Below are positions 1 through 5,790 of a DNA stretch of 6,969 bases, piece by piece. The number at the start of each line of letters is the position of its first letter. Position 1 is the stretch's first letter. Under the pieces are notes generated by a model. It did no database searches, was not told the DNA's origin, and worked only from the letters and a program-made list of their open reading frames with translations. The stretch is from Hymenobacter swuensis DY53 (GTDB lineage Bacteria > Bacteroidota > Bacteroidia > Cytophagales > Hymenobacteraceae), in the NCBI RefSeq assembly GCF_000576555.1, contig NZ_CP007146.1, positions 1 through 6,969 on the forward strand, in the 5' to 3' direction. The translations under genes were made by a program, and so were the position numbers.

Positions 1-752
1 TTTCCGACTTAGAGTTGAACACGGGAACGGGCCGGATACGGGGCAACTGGGCACCCAAGATGCGGCCCTACCTCATCCAACTATCCGAGGCGGGCAACTT
101 CACCAGCGCGAATATTGCCACCCTGCTAACCATGACGCCCAACGCGCAGCGGTTGTACTGGATACTGAAAAGCTATGCGGGAATCGGCACCAAAGACGCC
201 GTACTATACCAAGAAAGTATCGAGAACGTGAAACTGCTACTACTGGAAGATGCGGGCCTGTATCCTCTTTGGGCTGACTTCAACCGGTACGTGTTGGAAC
301 CCATCAAACAGGAATTTGCCTCTGCTGACGTGGCGTTTCCCGTGAGCTGGGAACCCCTCAAAACAGGCAGGAAGGTAACGGCCATCGAGTTCACTATACC
401 ACGGGAAGAACGGCGCACCCGCAAGGCCCTAGCAGCAGCTGCAGCAGCCCCCGTGGCAGGCGCACCGGCAGCAGCTCCCGACCGGTTTGCCGAGTGGTTG
501 GCAGGCCAGGCCCCGAATCTGCAGAAGGCATACGCGGGCCTCATCAGCACCAGCAACCGCAGTCAGAACAGTAACCACCTGAGCCCGGCCGTAGCCCGCA
601 AGATTGTCGAGTACGTGGCAGGGCAGTCCGAACTAGAGGCCACACTATACACCACCCGGCACCGGATAGCCACCACTACGGAGCCCGTGAAGGATAAGGC
701 TGGGTACTCTTACGCGCAACTCGTCAAGGCCCTGGGAAGGGAGTTCCGGTAA
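1..752 (+). CDS. Plasmid replication initiator, 3' part: second Rep_3 winged helix and C-terminal tail
   Basis: Residues 240-489 of the initiator starting at 6252. Codon 240 is split across the ends (6969 plus 1-2, GTT), and the frame is open from there to TAA 750-752. The junction reads FHKTHIVSDLELNTGTGRIR, then PKMRPYLIQL. This is what Rep_3 proteins show between the first winged helix and the start of the second (strand, G-T-G turn, then a 'P-x-L/M-x-P-Y-L-x-x-L' helix). Further marks are AQRLYWILKSY, YPLWADFNRYVLEPIKQE and LKTGRKVTAIEFTI, ending near residue 373. A basic stretch (EERRTRK), an Ala/Pro-rich linker (~382-399) and a ~90-residue tail I do not recognise follow. A TTG at 15 could look like a start if the window were treated as linear, but it is internal. 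The stop overlaps a possible downstream ATG by one base. Confidence 0.88.
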   Translation, partial: SDLELNTGTGRIRGNWAPKMRPYLIQLSEAGNFTSANIATLLTMTPNAQRLYWILKSYAGIGTKDAVLYQESIENVKLLLLEDAGLYPLWADFNRYVLEPIKQEFASADVAFPVSWEPLKTGRKVTAIEFTIPREERRTRKALAAAAAAPVAGAPAAAPDRFAEWLAGQAPNLQKAYAGLISTSNRSQNSNHLSPAVARKIVEYVAGQSELEATLYTTRHRIATTTEPVKDKAGYSYAQLVKALGREFR

Positions 753-910
753 TGAAAAGTAATGCGGTGGGCACCCACCACCGGTCGGTCGGTATCGGGC
801 CGGATGTTAGCAAATGTTATCATCGGGCCTCGCGCGCGCGGGCGTACTGGGTGCGAAATGCCGGGGGCTACCGGGCAAAGTGCAAAAGGTGCCCAGCGGG
901 CATAGTATGA
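752..910 (+). CDS. Possible 52-residue Cys-rich small protein, translationally coupled to rep
   Basis: ATG 752-754 overlaps the rep stop by one base (TAATG), a common arrangement for translational coupling. The ORF runs to TGA 908-910 and gives 52 residues, starting MKSNAVGTHH. The second half contains KCYH (21-24), then YWVRNAGGYRAKCKRC (32-47): a C-x-H pair and a C-x-x-C pair about 20 residues apart, which could hold a zinc. I do not recognise a family, and no function is proposed. It contains a (CG)5 tract at 831-840, and its last codons form a small stem (TGCCC 890-894 / GGGCA 898-902). The alternative is that it is chance coding in GC-rich DNA downstream of rep. The start-stop overlap and the Cys pattern are the only arguments for it. 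Confidence 0.4.
   Translation: MKSNAVGTHHRSVGIGPDVSKCYHRASRARAYWVRNAGGYRAKCKRCPAGIV
766..779. repeat. Short perfect inverted repeat just after rep
   Basis: GGTGGG (766-771) and CCCACC (774-779) form a perfect 6-bp inverted repeat separated by CA, 14 bases past the rep stop. There is no following T tract, so it is not a typical intrinsic terminator. It would lie in the 5' part of the coupled small ORF and could act as a transcript hairpin. Confidence 0.35.
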
Positions 911-1055
911 CGGGGGCCAGAAGTCCGCTATAACTGGGATTATGTTAAGTGCAGATTCCTTGATACTCTAGTAACACCTACTTCCCTTTTTCTCTTTTTC
1001 ATCCAACTAGTGCAGTACTGACAATTGCAAACTGCCTACTAACATTCCTCCGAGT
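911..1055 (+). promoter_or_regulatory. AT-rich leader of the restriction-modification operon
   Basis: About 145 bases without a gene, much more AT-rich than the DNA to the left, with a pyrimidine tract at 981-1004 (CTTCCCTTTTTCTCTTTTTC and beyond). The promoter for the methyltransferase-nuclease pair must lie here or further upstream. I find no clean match to the Bacteroidota -33 TTG / -7 TAnnTTTG pair. I also see no symmetrical C-box of the kind used by restriction-modification controller proteins, and no controller gene. Confidence 0.4.
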
Positions 1056-1958
1056 ATGAAGCTCCCACACCCTATTCCATACCAAGGCAGCAAACGCAAC
1101 CTTGCCAGCCAAATCCTACGGTACTTTCCCGCTAACTGTGACCGTCTTATTGAGCCTTTTGCTGGCTCTGCTGCTATTACCGTTGCAGCTGCTCACTACT
1201 TCAAGGCTAACAGGTTCTTAATCAATGATATAAATACACCACTAACTAGATTATGGGAGAATATTATCAATGCACCAGCGTCTGTAGTCAAGCATTACCA
1301 TGACATTTGGCATGGACAGATCGGAAAGGAAGAACCCTACTACTATGAAATACGCAACCGTTTCAACGATACTCAGAATCCTGAATACTTGCTGTTCTTG
1401 TTAGCTAAATGCGTTAAGGCTGCAGTACGCTACAACGCGCAAGGTCAGTTCAATCAAAGCCCTGACAAACGTCGGTTGGGCAAGAATCCTAAAACCATGC
1501 GCGAGGACATATTGCGTGTCTCTCAGCTTCTAACAGGCAGAACACAAGTAATGTCCACAGATTATCAGGCTGTTCTGGCACTAGCTGCGGCAGATGACTT
1601 GGTCTATATGGACCCACCTTATCAGGGAACTGGCAAGAATGGAGGGTTCAATTATGCGGGCAATATTGAGTTTGACAACTTTGTTGTTTCGCTCTTTGAC
1701 CTTAACAATCGGGATATTCCCTACATACTGAGCTATGATGGGCGCACGGGGGAAAAGACATACGGCAGTGCTTTGCCCGACGAACTAAACTTGGTCAAGA
1801 TTGAAATCAATGCAGGTCGCTCGTCACAAGCTACCCTGCTGAGCCGTGACGAAATTACTTTTGAAGCCGTATTCTTGTCTCCAGCATTAGTAGCCAAGAT
1901 TGACCTAGGGGCTATAAACACTGCTCTCGTTGGTCAGACAGAACTTTTCATTGAATGA
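1056..1958 (+). CDS. D12-class (Dam-type) DNA adenine N6-methyltransferase, modification subunit
   Basis: Transfers a methyl group from S-adenosylmethionine to N6 of adenine in a short DNA site, protecting it from the partner nuclease. Visible motifs in the order of the alpha (D12) class: motif X PYQGSK (8-13); SAM-binding motif I EPFAGSAA (33-40); an acidic pocket residue in INDIN (56-60); the class-typical VRYNAQGQFNQSPDKRR (124-140); catalytic motif IV DPPY (186-189); ILSYDG (224-229); and SRDEITFEAVF (263-273). At 300 residues it is a normal, full-length member. ATG 1056 gives motif X its usual position at the extreme N-terminus. The stop TGA 1956-1958 overlaps the next start by four bases (ATGA), so the two genes form an operon. 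Base composition is clearly lower in GC than the rest of the plasmid (line 1201-1260 is 20/60 G+C by hand), which suggests transfer. The target site cannot be read from the protein; GATC is a guess based on the plasmid's base content. Confidence 0.9.
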   Translation: MKLPHPIPYQGSKRNLASQILRYFPANCDRLIEPFAGSAAITVAAAHYFKANRFLINDINTPLTRLWENIINAPASVVKHYHDIWHGQIGKEEPYYYEIRNRFNDTQNPEYLLFLLAKCVKAAVRYNAQGQFNQSPDKRRLGKNPKTMREDILRVSQLLTGRTQVMSTDYQAVLALAAADDLVYMDPPYQGTGKNGGFNYAGNIEFDNFVVSLFDLNNRDIPYILSYDGRTGEKTYGSALPDELNLVKIEINAGRSSQATLLSRDEITFEAVFLSPALVAKIDLGAINTALVGQTELFIE

Positions 1959-2683
1959 TGGCTGAGAATTTACCGACTTATCCGAAGGAATTTTTAGAGC
2001 AAGTACAGGGCATTACAAATAAGCGGGCAAGGTTTGTCATTGACTTCATACTTGCTCATGGTCGAGTAACAACTGAGGATTTAGCAGATGCTGGCTACGA
2101 ACATGCGCCCCGGGCAGCAATGGACGTAAAAGACGCTGGCATCCCGCTAATGATGACCAGAATTAAATCTGAACGAACTGGTAAGCAGGTGGCAGCGTAT
2201 TCGTTTGGCGACCTTTCCAAGGTGCAAACGGAACGTGTGGCTGGGCGCACCACATTCTCCAAGAAGTTCAGGAGCGAACTATACCAGCTCTGCGGTGGGC
2301 GTTGCCAGGTTTGCAACGGCAAGTTTGAAGAACGGTACTTGCAGATTGACCACCGTGTACCTTACGAGGTGGTTGGTGAGCTGAGCGACCGTAGTCCTGA
2401 GCATTTTATGATGCTTTGTGGTTCATGTAACAGGGCAAAATCTTGGTCATGCGAGCATTGCAAAAACTGGCTAGGTCTCAAGAAGCCAGAACTTTGCATG
2501 ACGTGTTATTGGGGCAGTCCTGCGAACTATAACCACATTGCACTTGAGCAAGTGCGGCGGTTGGATTTGCAATGGAACGGAGATGAGGTGCAATACTATG
2601 ACGCACTGAAAGTCATTGCTGACCAACACGGTATCGAGGTACCTGAGTTTGTCAAACAAATTATAGCCAGCCGCCCTACCTAG
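1955..2683 (+). CDS. HNH endonuclease, probable Type II restriction enzyme partner
   Basis: A 242-residue protein in three parts. Residues ~17-85 look like a winged helix-turn-helix (KRARFVIDFILAHGRVTTED, then a basic strand pair), presumably for DNA recognition. Residues ~100-162 are a zinc-bound HNH nuclease: CQVC (117-120), the metal/general-base region IDHRVPYE with H133, then MLCGSCNRAKS, giving CGSC (155-158) and N159. A second Cys pair set follows: CEHC (166-169) and CMTCYW (181-186). HNH enzymes hydrolyse phosphodiester bonds with one metal ion, and the overlap with a D12 methyltransferase gene points to restriction. Start: ATG 1955 or ATG 1958 (the sequence is ATGATG); the protein differs by one Met. 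The stop TAG 2681-2683 sits in a CTAG that also ends the opposing gene. Alternative: a homing-type or solitary HNH nuclease, less likely given the operon. Confidence 0.85.
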   Translation: MMAENLPTYPKEFLEQVQGITNKRARFVIDFILAHGRVTTEDLADAGYEHAPRAAMDVKDAGIPLMMTRIKSERTGKQVAAYSFGDLSKVQTERVAGRTTFSKKFRSELYQLCGGRCQVCNGKFEERYLQIDHRVPYEVVGELSDRSPEHFMMLCGSCNRAKSWSCEHCKNWLGLKKPELCMTCYWGSPANYNHIALEQVRRLDLQWNGDEVQYYDALKVIADQHGIEVPEFVKQIIASRPT

Positions 2684-3276
2684 CACCGCTGCAGCAACTG
2701 CAGCAGCTGAGGGGCCACCGCATCGGCCTGGGCCTCCAATCCCAGCAGACGGGCGTACCAACGCGTAGGGCGGCCCCGGTAGTGGGTTTTACGGCCCTTG
2801 CGGTACTCTTTCTCCCACTCCCTATCCACGGCGAAGTATTTGCCCATCCCTCGCAGCCGTTTGGGCTCCAGCTGGGAATCGTAGTACAGCCGGTCGGGGC
2901 CGTAGGCCAGGCGGTGGGCAAACGTGCCCGTACCGGCGCGTAAGTACAGCACCGTGGCCCGGCGTCCGGATACTGGGCACACCATGTAGAGCCGCTGGCC
3001 ACCGTTGCCCGGTAGGTTGCTGGGCACCGATTCGAGTTCCACCCGGTAGTCGTAGGACGTGGCCCCGTTCACCGTGTAGTGTAGGCGCAAGTACCGGCCG
3101 TTTTCGTGGTTGTGGGCCTCTAGTCCGATTCGGCCCGTCACTTCGCCTCGACTTGACCACGTGAGGGTCGTGGAACGGGAGCAATCCGGCTGCAGCAGGC
3201 CGGAGCGCAGCAGGAAGGCCAGCTCCAGCCGTTGGGTTTCGTCGGTCGTGGTCGGGAAGTTGGGGCGTCTAGGCAT
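2680..3276 (-). CDS. Conserved hypothetical protein of the Bacteroidota 'CPVTGKR' type
   Basis: A 198-residue protein starting at ATG 3276. The middle matches a pattern I remember from uncharacterised Bacteroidota and proteobacterial proteins: PSNL (85-88), a 'Y-x-V/C-CP-x-x-GRR-x-x-x-LYL' strand pair (97-112; here YMVCPVSGRRATVLYL), then FAHRLAYGPDRLYYDSQ (119-135), followed by a basic region (KRLRG; KEYRKGRKTHYRGRP). In many relatives two Cys pairs in these blocks suggest a zinc ribbon. Here only C100 of the first pair remains, and the later pair is replaced by AHRLAY, so metal binding is probably lost, as in other Bacteroidota members. Function unknown. The C-terminus (LLQLLQRC) is encoded by two CTGCAG copies. 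The gene converges on the nuclease with a 4-bp overlap, and a 9-bp inverted repeat sits just upstream of its start. Confidence 0.72.
   Translation of the reverse strand: MPRRPNFPTTTDETQRLELAFLLRSGLLQPDCSRSTTLTWSSRGEVTGRIGLEAHNHENGRYLRLHYTVNGATSYDYRVELESVPSNLPGNGGQRLYMVCPVSGRRATVLYLRAGTGTFAHRLAYGPDRLYYDSQLEPKRLRGMGKYFAVDREWEKEYRKGRKTHYRGRPTRWYARLLGLEAQADAVAPQLLQLLQRC
2688..2704. repeat. Perfect 7-bp inverted repeat at the convergent gene ends
   Basis: GCTGCAG (2688-2694) and CTGCAGC (2698-2704) with a CAA spacer. It starts five bases after the nuclease stop and lies within the last codons of the opposing gene. It could act as a hairpin at the 3' end of the restriction-modification transcript, but no U tract follows, so a terminator role is only possible. 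Confidence 0.45.
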
Positions 3277-3284
3277 CGGGGAAC

Positions 3285-3310
3285 GTGGCCAGCGGGCCGG
3301 AGCTGGCCAC
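3285..3310. promoter_or_regulatory. 9-bp inverted repeat upstream of the 3276 start
   Basis: GTGGCCAGC (3285-3293) and GCTGGCCAC (3302-3310) are perfect complements around an 8-base loop. The repeat lies 9 to 34 bases upstream of the minus-strand ATG at 3276, where it could be an operator or an mRNA hairpin covering the ribosome-binding region. The left arm's ACGTGGCCAGCG-like sequence recurs at about 3989-4001, 4089-4099 and 4667-4676, so the arm is also part of a dispersed short repeat. Confidence 0.45.
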
Positions 3311-3390
3311 CTGACAACTACCGTACAAGTTAGCCGAAATCCTTAGGGAACGTGTCTGTTAAGTAGGGTTTTGGGCCGGACTTTTGGGGC

Positions 3391-3690
3391 TGAGTTTTGC
3401 ATGTGGGCGGCCGGGCCTCCCCTCTACGGTGGGAGCTGGCAGCGGGCAAGGATTACACCCACCCCTGGGCACCAGGGCCACCGGCACCCCCTTTGGGTGA
3501 ATTATGCACGTGAGAGAAAACGGCACCCGGTAGCGGTTGGCCCGGCCCGGTCGCGAAGGACTACACCCACCCCTGGGGCGGTCGGCACCAGGCCAGCGGG
3601 CCGCGCGTCTGTATTGCCTGAATTGTGCAGGTGGGCACCATCAGTTGAGGGTGCCGAGGCCCGGCCCCGACCGGCGCAGCGCAAGGCCAG
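3391..3690. repeat. Degenerate tandem repeat, three units of about 107-121 bp
   Basis: The unit head TGAnTTnTGCAnGTGnG occurs at 3391, 3498 and 3619 (spacings 107 and 121). A second block 57-58 bases into units 1 and 2 is nearly identical over 22 bases with one mismatch: 3448-3469 and 3556-3577, core ACACCCACCCCTGGG. On the minus strand the units read TGCAnAA(T/C)TCA, then GGCC-TGGTGCC, then CAGGGGTGGGTGTA. Unit 3 keeps the head but has lost most of the second block. No reading frame is shared by the units in a way that suggests protein repeats. Confidence 0.6.
3634..3655. repeat. 6-bp stem in the third repeat unit
   Basis: GGCACC (3634-3639) pairs with GGTGCC (3650-3655) across a 10-base loop. 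The stem follows the unit-3 head directly. The other two units do not show an obvious equivalent stem at the same offset, so any structural role is uncertain. Confidence 0.3.
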
Positions 3691-3813
3691 CCGGGCGGGC
3701 TGGGCAGCGTAGGCAGTAGGTGTGTGGCACCGGTCGGAACTAGGCAGAGCAGTCCGGCAAAGGTCGGAAACCGTGGGTAGTCAGCAGGCACAAACCCGCC
3801 GAACGTGCCGTAT

Positions 3814-4069
3814 TTATCGGCTGGCAGGTCGGCACCGGCCGCACGGGTATCGGCCCTCCTTCGTGGCAGCAGCGACCGTGGCCCGGCGTAGCGGCGTGGT
3901 ACACCAGGCCCTCACACCGGGGGCTCACGTGGTAGGCGTACGACCGGCCGCCTTGACAGAGGTACACCAACCGGACAGGCAGGGCGCGCGCACCGTGGCC
4001 AGCGGGAACCGAGCGGGCGGGCGTCTGCAGCAGGCAAAGCAGGGCAAGTGGCAGGCAGCTGAGGGGCAT
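3814..4069 (-). pseudogene. Small secreted Cys-rich protein, frameshifted
   Basis: From ATG 4069 the minus strand encodes a hydrophobic, signal-peptide-like start (MPLSCLPLALLCLLQTPARS), then VYLCQGGRSYAYHVSPRCEG. This matches small exported Bacteroidota proteins with 'VYxC ... YH ... CxGLxxC ... A ... GxxxCxxC'. After the Leu codon at 3905-3907 the frame loses the pattern, but the frame one base over continues it: CTTPLRRATVAAATKEGRYP, then CGRC, ending at TAA 3814-3816. The second half alone has no ATG and meets a stop at 3925-3927. One extra base at 3904, or a 5-base loss there (which would restore the usual CxGLxxC spacing), explains this. It may be a true frameshift, a sequencing error or, less likely, programmed. 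An in-frame ATG also exists at 4126. It lies ~100 bases downstream of the II/X-like gene on the same strand. Molecular function unknown; an envelope or periplasmic location is inferred. Confidence 0.6.
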
Positions 4070-4171
4070 AGTGCAGACTGAGAGGAACGGGCCGCCAACC
4101 GTGGCCAGCATCGAAGGCCAGGCCAACGGGCCATAGGTCGGGGCCGTGGGCGGTTTTTGGGTGTGTCGTTG

Positions 4172-5572
4172 TCAGGCAGCGAATAAAGGCAGGGTGCCAC
4201 CTATGCGGGCCTCCCTTGCTTCTACCTTGCGGCGGTCGGCTAGTCGGGCGTTGCTGTCTGCATTTTTGCATTGTTTGGCGTGTTGTGCGCCGCGTTCCTT
4301 TGGGCTGCAGAACTTCGCGTTCGGGTTGCCCGTGTTGATAGGCAGGCCGCACGTGTGGCAGTACCGCTGGCCAGGTTGGGCGGGGCGTACCTCCATCGGG
4401 GCGGGGGCGTGTTGCGAGCCTCCATCGACAGGGCCACCAGCTGAGGGTGTACGCGCCTGCATACTGCCTTCCGCCCGTTCGCTCGCTCCTTCGTCGTCGT
4501 CTGACTGAACCACCGCCAACGGCCGGGCCTCCCATCCATCCTGCCTCCCATCCTCCCATCCTTCGCCCGCTGCAGCAGGCAGTAAGAGGGTTGTGGGTGT
4601 GTGAGGGTGTGTACCGGTTTCCAACTGACTTAACGTGTGGAAAAAGGTACATTCCCCGCCACCCTGGGACGTGGCCAGGGACGCCCCTACGGCCGCGCGG
4701 ATAGTGTCCCCGTAAACGTCCGTTTTCGTCCGTTCATCGTGTGCAGCTCGCAGGCGGTCGTACTCCCTACGGTGCTGTTTGAATGTGTTGGGATGCACGT
4801 TCTTTTGCACCTCTTTCCACCATTCCCGACTACCGCCCGACTGCAGCAAGGCCATTTCCTTTGGCGTCAGTCCATTGAAGTCCAACGGCCGTTCCCGCTC
4901 TACTTCACCAAACACCCGTAGCAGCGCAGCAGCTGCAGCAGCGTACGTGGCCGGCGTTGCTAGGTCTGCCAGCGTTACGGCGGCCTTGCCTTTGCCCAAC
5001 AACTTTGATACAGCCCGCGCACGTCTGGCCACTACTTCATATCGGACTTTATTGGGCACCGTTACCGGATAGCCCTCCTGGGCAGCGTACTTGGATTGGT
5101 CGTAGAACTTCACCCACATATCGACGTGGGTACTCACGTACTCCAACGGTCGGGCGGCTCCCTTCGTGGGCAGTACTATGCTGAAATTACTCCCCTTGTG
5201 GTGGCGCAACGATTCCAGGAACGCGCGAACGTCCGAGGCCAGCCGCGCATCTGCCGACAGTTCCAACCTACGCGTTTCCAATCGCTCAGGGGCCAGCCCC
5301 ACCCATTCGGCTAACTCCCTAACTACTTGCCCGATTTGAGTGAAGGTCAGCAGCTCGTTATTGTGCCCCTGCAAAAAGGTAGGTAACGAGCCCTTGACAA
5401 TCAGAGAGCTGTTCGACAGATTGAGTATAACCGTCTGACCTCTTTGCCCATACACCTTCAACCGCTGGAATTTATCGGCTACACCATCAGAGCTGGCCAG
5501 GGCCGGAGACGCCAGGACTGTAGCCATTTCATCGGGTTGTAGGTCGGCATAGTGAGAGCCATAATCGAACAT
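4172..5572 (-). CDS. Phage/plasmid replication protein, gene II/X (Phage_CRI) type, with C-terminal Cys cluster
   Basis: A 466-residue protein from ATG 5572. A GTG at 5617 would add 15 residues, but relatives start 'MFD', as here (MFDYGSHYADL). Family patterns: VKGSLPTFLQGHNNELLTF (59-77; relatives 'V-x-GSLaKFyhGNNietLt'), LETRRLELSAD (98-108), VDMWVKFYDQSKYA (150-163; relatives 'KFYDK'), NKVRYEVVARR (174-184; relatives 'LRYEiq'), VTLADLATPATY (199-210). The family includes filamentous-phage gene II initiators, which nick one strand to start rolling-circle replication. I infer a second initiator or a nickase; the catalytic Tyr is not assigned. Residues ~330-400 are a Gly/Glu/Pro-rich linker over low-complexity DNA, then CHTC (405-408), C422 and C435, a likely zinc finger, and a basic helix. 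Relatives usually carry 'C-x-x-T/C-G-x-x-I' here too. Confidence 0.75.
   Translation of the reverse strand: MFDYGSHYADLQPDEMATVLASPALASSDGVADKFQRLKVYGQRGQTVILNLSNSSLIVKGSLPTFLQGHNNELLTFTQIGQVVRELAEWVGLAPERLETRRLELSADARLASDVRAFLESLRHHKGSNFSIVLPTKGAARPLEYVSTHVDMWVKFYDQSKYAAQEGYPVTVPNKVRYEVVARRARAVSKLLGKGKAAVTLADLATPATYAAAAAALLRVFGEVERERPLDFNGLTPKEMALLQSGGSREWWKEVQKNVHPNTFKQHRREYDRLRAAHDERTKTDVYGDTIRAAVGASLATSQGGGECTFFHTLSQLETGTHPHTPTTLLLPAAAGEGWEDGRQDGWEARPLAVVQSDDDEGASERAEGSMQARTPSAGGPVDGGSQHAPAPMEVRPAQPGQRYCHTCGLPINTGNPNAKFCSPKERGAQHAKQCKNADSNARLADRRKVEAREARIGGTLPLFAA
4528..4560. repeat. Low-complexity CCTCCCATC repeats inside the II/X-like gene
   Basis: CCTCCCATC occurs at 4528-4536, 4544-4552 and 4552-4560. 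On the minus strand this encodes part of the linker EGWEDGRQDGWEARP before the Cys cluster. Slippage here could vary the linker length or shift the frame; in this copy the frame is intact. Confidence 0.55.
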
Positions 5573-5683
5573 CGAGGCATTGGGACGCCCTGCCTGCAAA
5601 CAAGAGGCCCCCGGCACGTAGGTAGGGACTACGCAGCCAGGGGCCGAACCTCATTCTGCAGCGCAAGAGTGAGGGTATAAAGT

Positions 5684-5720
5684 AGGATACCGTAGCACGG
5701 CCCTACACCGTTGGTATCCT
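5684..5720. repeat. 8-bp inverted repeat with inner stem
   Basis: AGGATACC (5684-5691) pairs perfectly with GGTATCCT (5713-5720). Inside it ACGG (5697-5700) can pair with CCGT (5708-5711) around a 7-base loop. An alternative inner pairing is GTAG/CTAC. It lies about 110 bases upstream of the II/X-like start and is a candidate operator or initiator target. Confidence 0.55.
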
Positions 5721-5727
5721 GTCAAGA

Positions 5728-5744
5728 CGTAATGCGAAGTTACG
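5728..5744. repeat. 5-bp hairpin CGTAA/TTACG
   Basis: CGTAA (5728-5732) and TTACG (5740-5744) enclose the 7-base loop TGCGAAG. It follows the larger hairpin by seven bases, so the two could form a double stem in single-stranded DNA. Confidence 0.4.
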
Positions 5745-5790
5745 GAGAATACAAGTCAGTTCACGGCCATTCTTGCTACTTCGTTTAGTC

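Larger units (their letters stand above)
3277..3813. other. GC-rich stretch with no convincing gene
   Basis: Frames here translate to Arg/Pro/Gly/Ala-rich strings with no recognisable motif on either strand, and line 3541-3600 is 47/60 G+C by hand count. I see no tRNA, rRNA or transposase remnant. It holds the 9-bp inverted repeat at 3285-3310, the ~110-120 bp degenerate repeats at 3391-3690, and a GGCACC/GGTGCC stem (3634-3639 / 3650-3655). It lies between two minus-strand genes and could be decayed coding DNA or a structured non-coding region. Confidence 0.6.

Noticed and set aside
15..752. Stand-alone 245-residue gene starting at TTG 15
   Set aside because: The frame is open through position 1 and continues the Rep_3 family pattern from the right end of the window. 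The TTG is an internal Leu codon.
831..840. (CG)5 tract as a Z-DNA or regulatory site
   Set aside because: Such a run is not surprising in GC-rich DNA, and nothing around it supports a function.
2676..3184. Two further minus-strand frames across the hypothetical gene
   Set aside because: They are other-frame shadows of the 2680-3276 gene, which alone shows the CP-x-x-GRR and LYYDSQ patterns.
3325..3332. TAACTTGT on the minus strand as a -7 box for the 3276 gene
   Set aside because: It needs a missing T to match TAnnTTTG, and no TTG lies at the proper upstream distance.
3722..4081. Plus-strand 119-codon open frame
   Set aside because: No recognisable motif, Arg/Gln-rich, and it lies opposite the better supported small exported protein.
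3912..4652. Minus-strand 246-codon open frame overlapping the end of the II/X-like gene
   Set aside because: Pro/Arg/Gly-rich translation typical of GC-rich shadow frames. The overlapping frame carries the Cys cluster of the II/X-like protein.
5720..5725. Minus-strand TTGACA as a sigma-70 -35 box
   Set aside because: The sequence 17 bases downstream is GGCCGT, not a -10 box, and Bacteroidota promoters use different signals.
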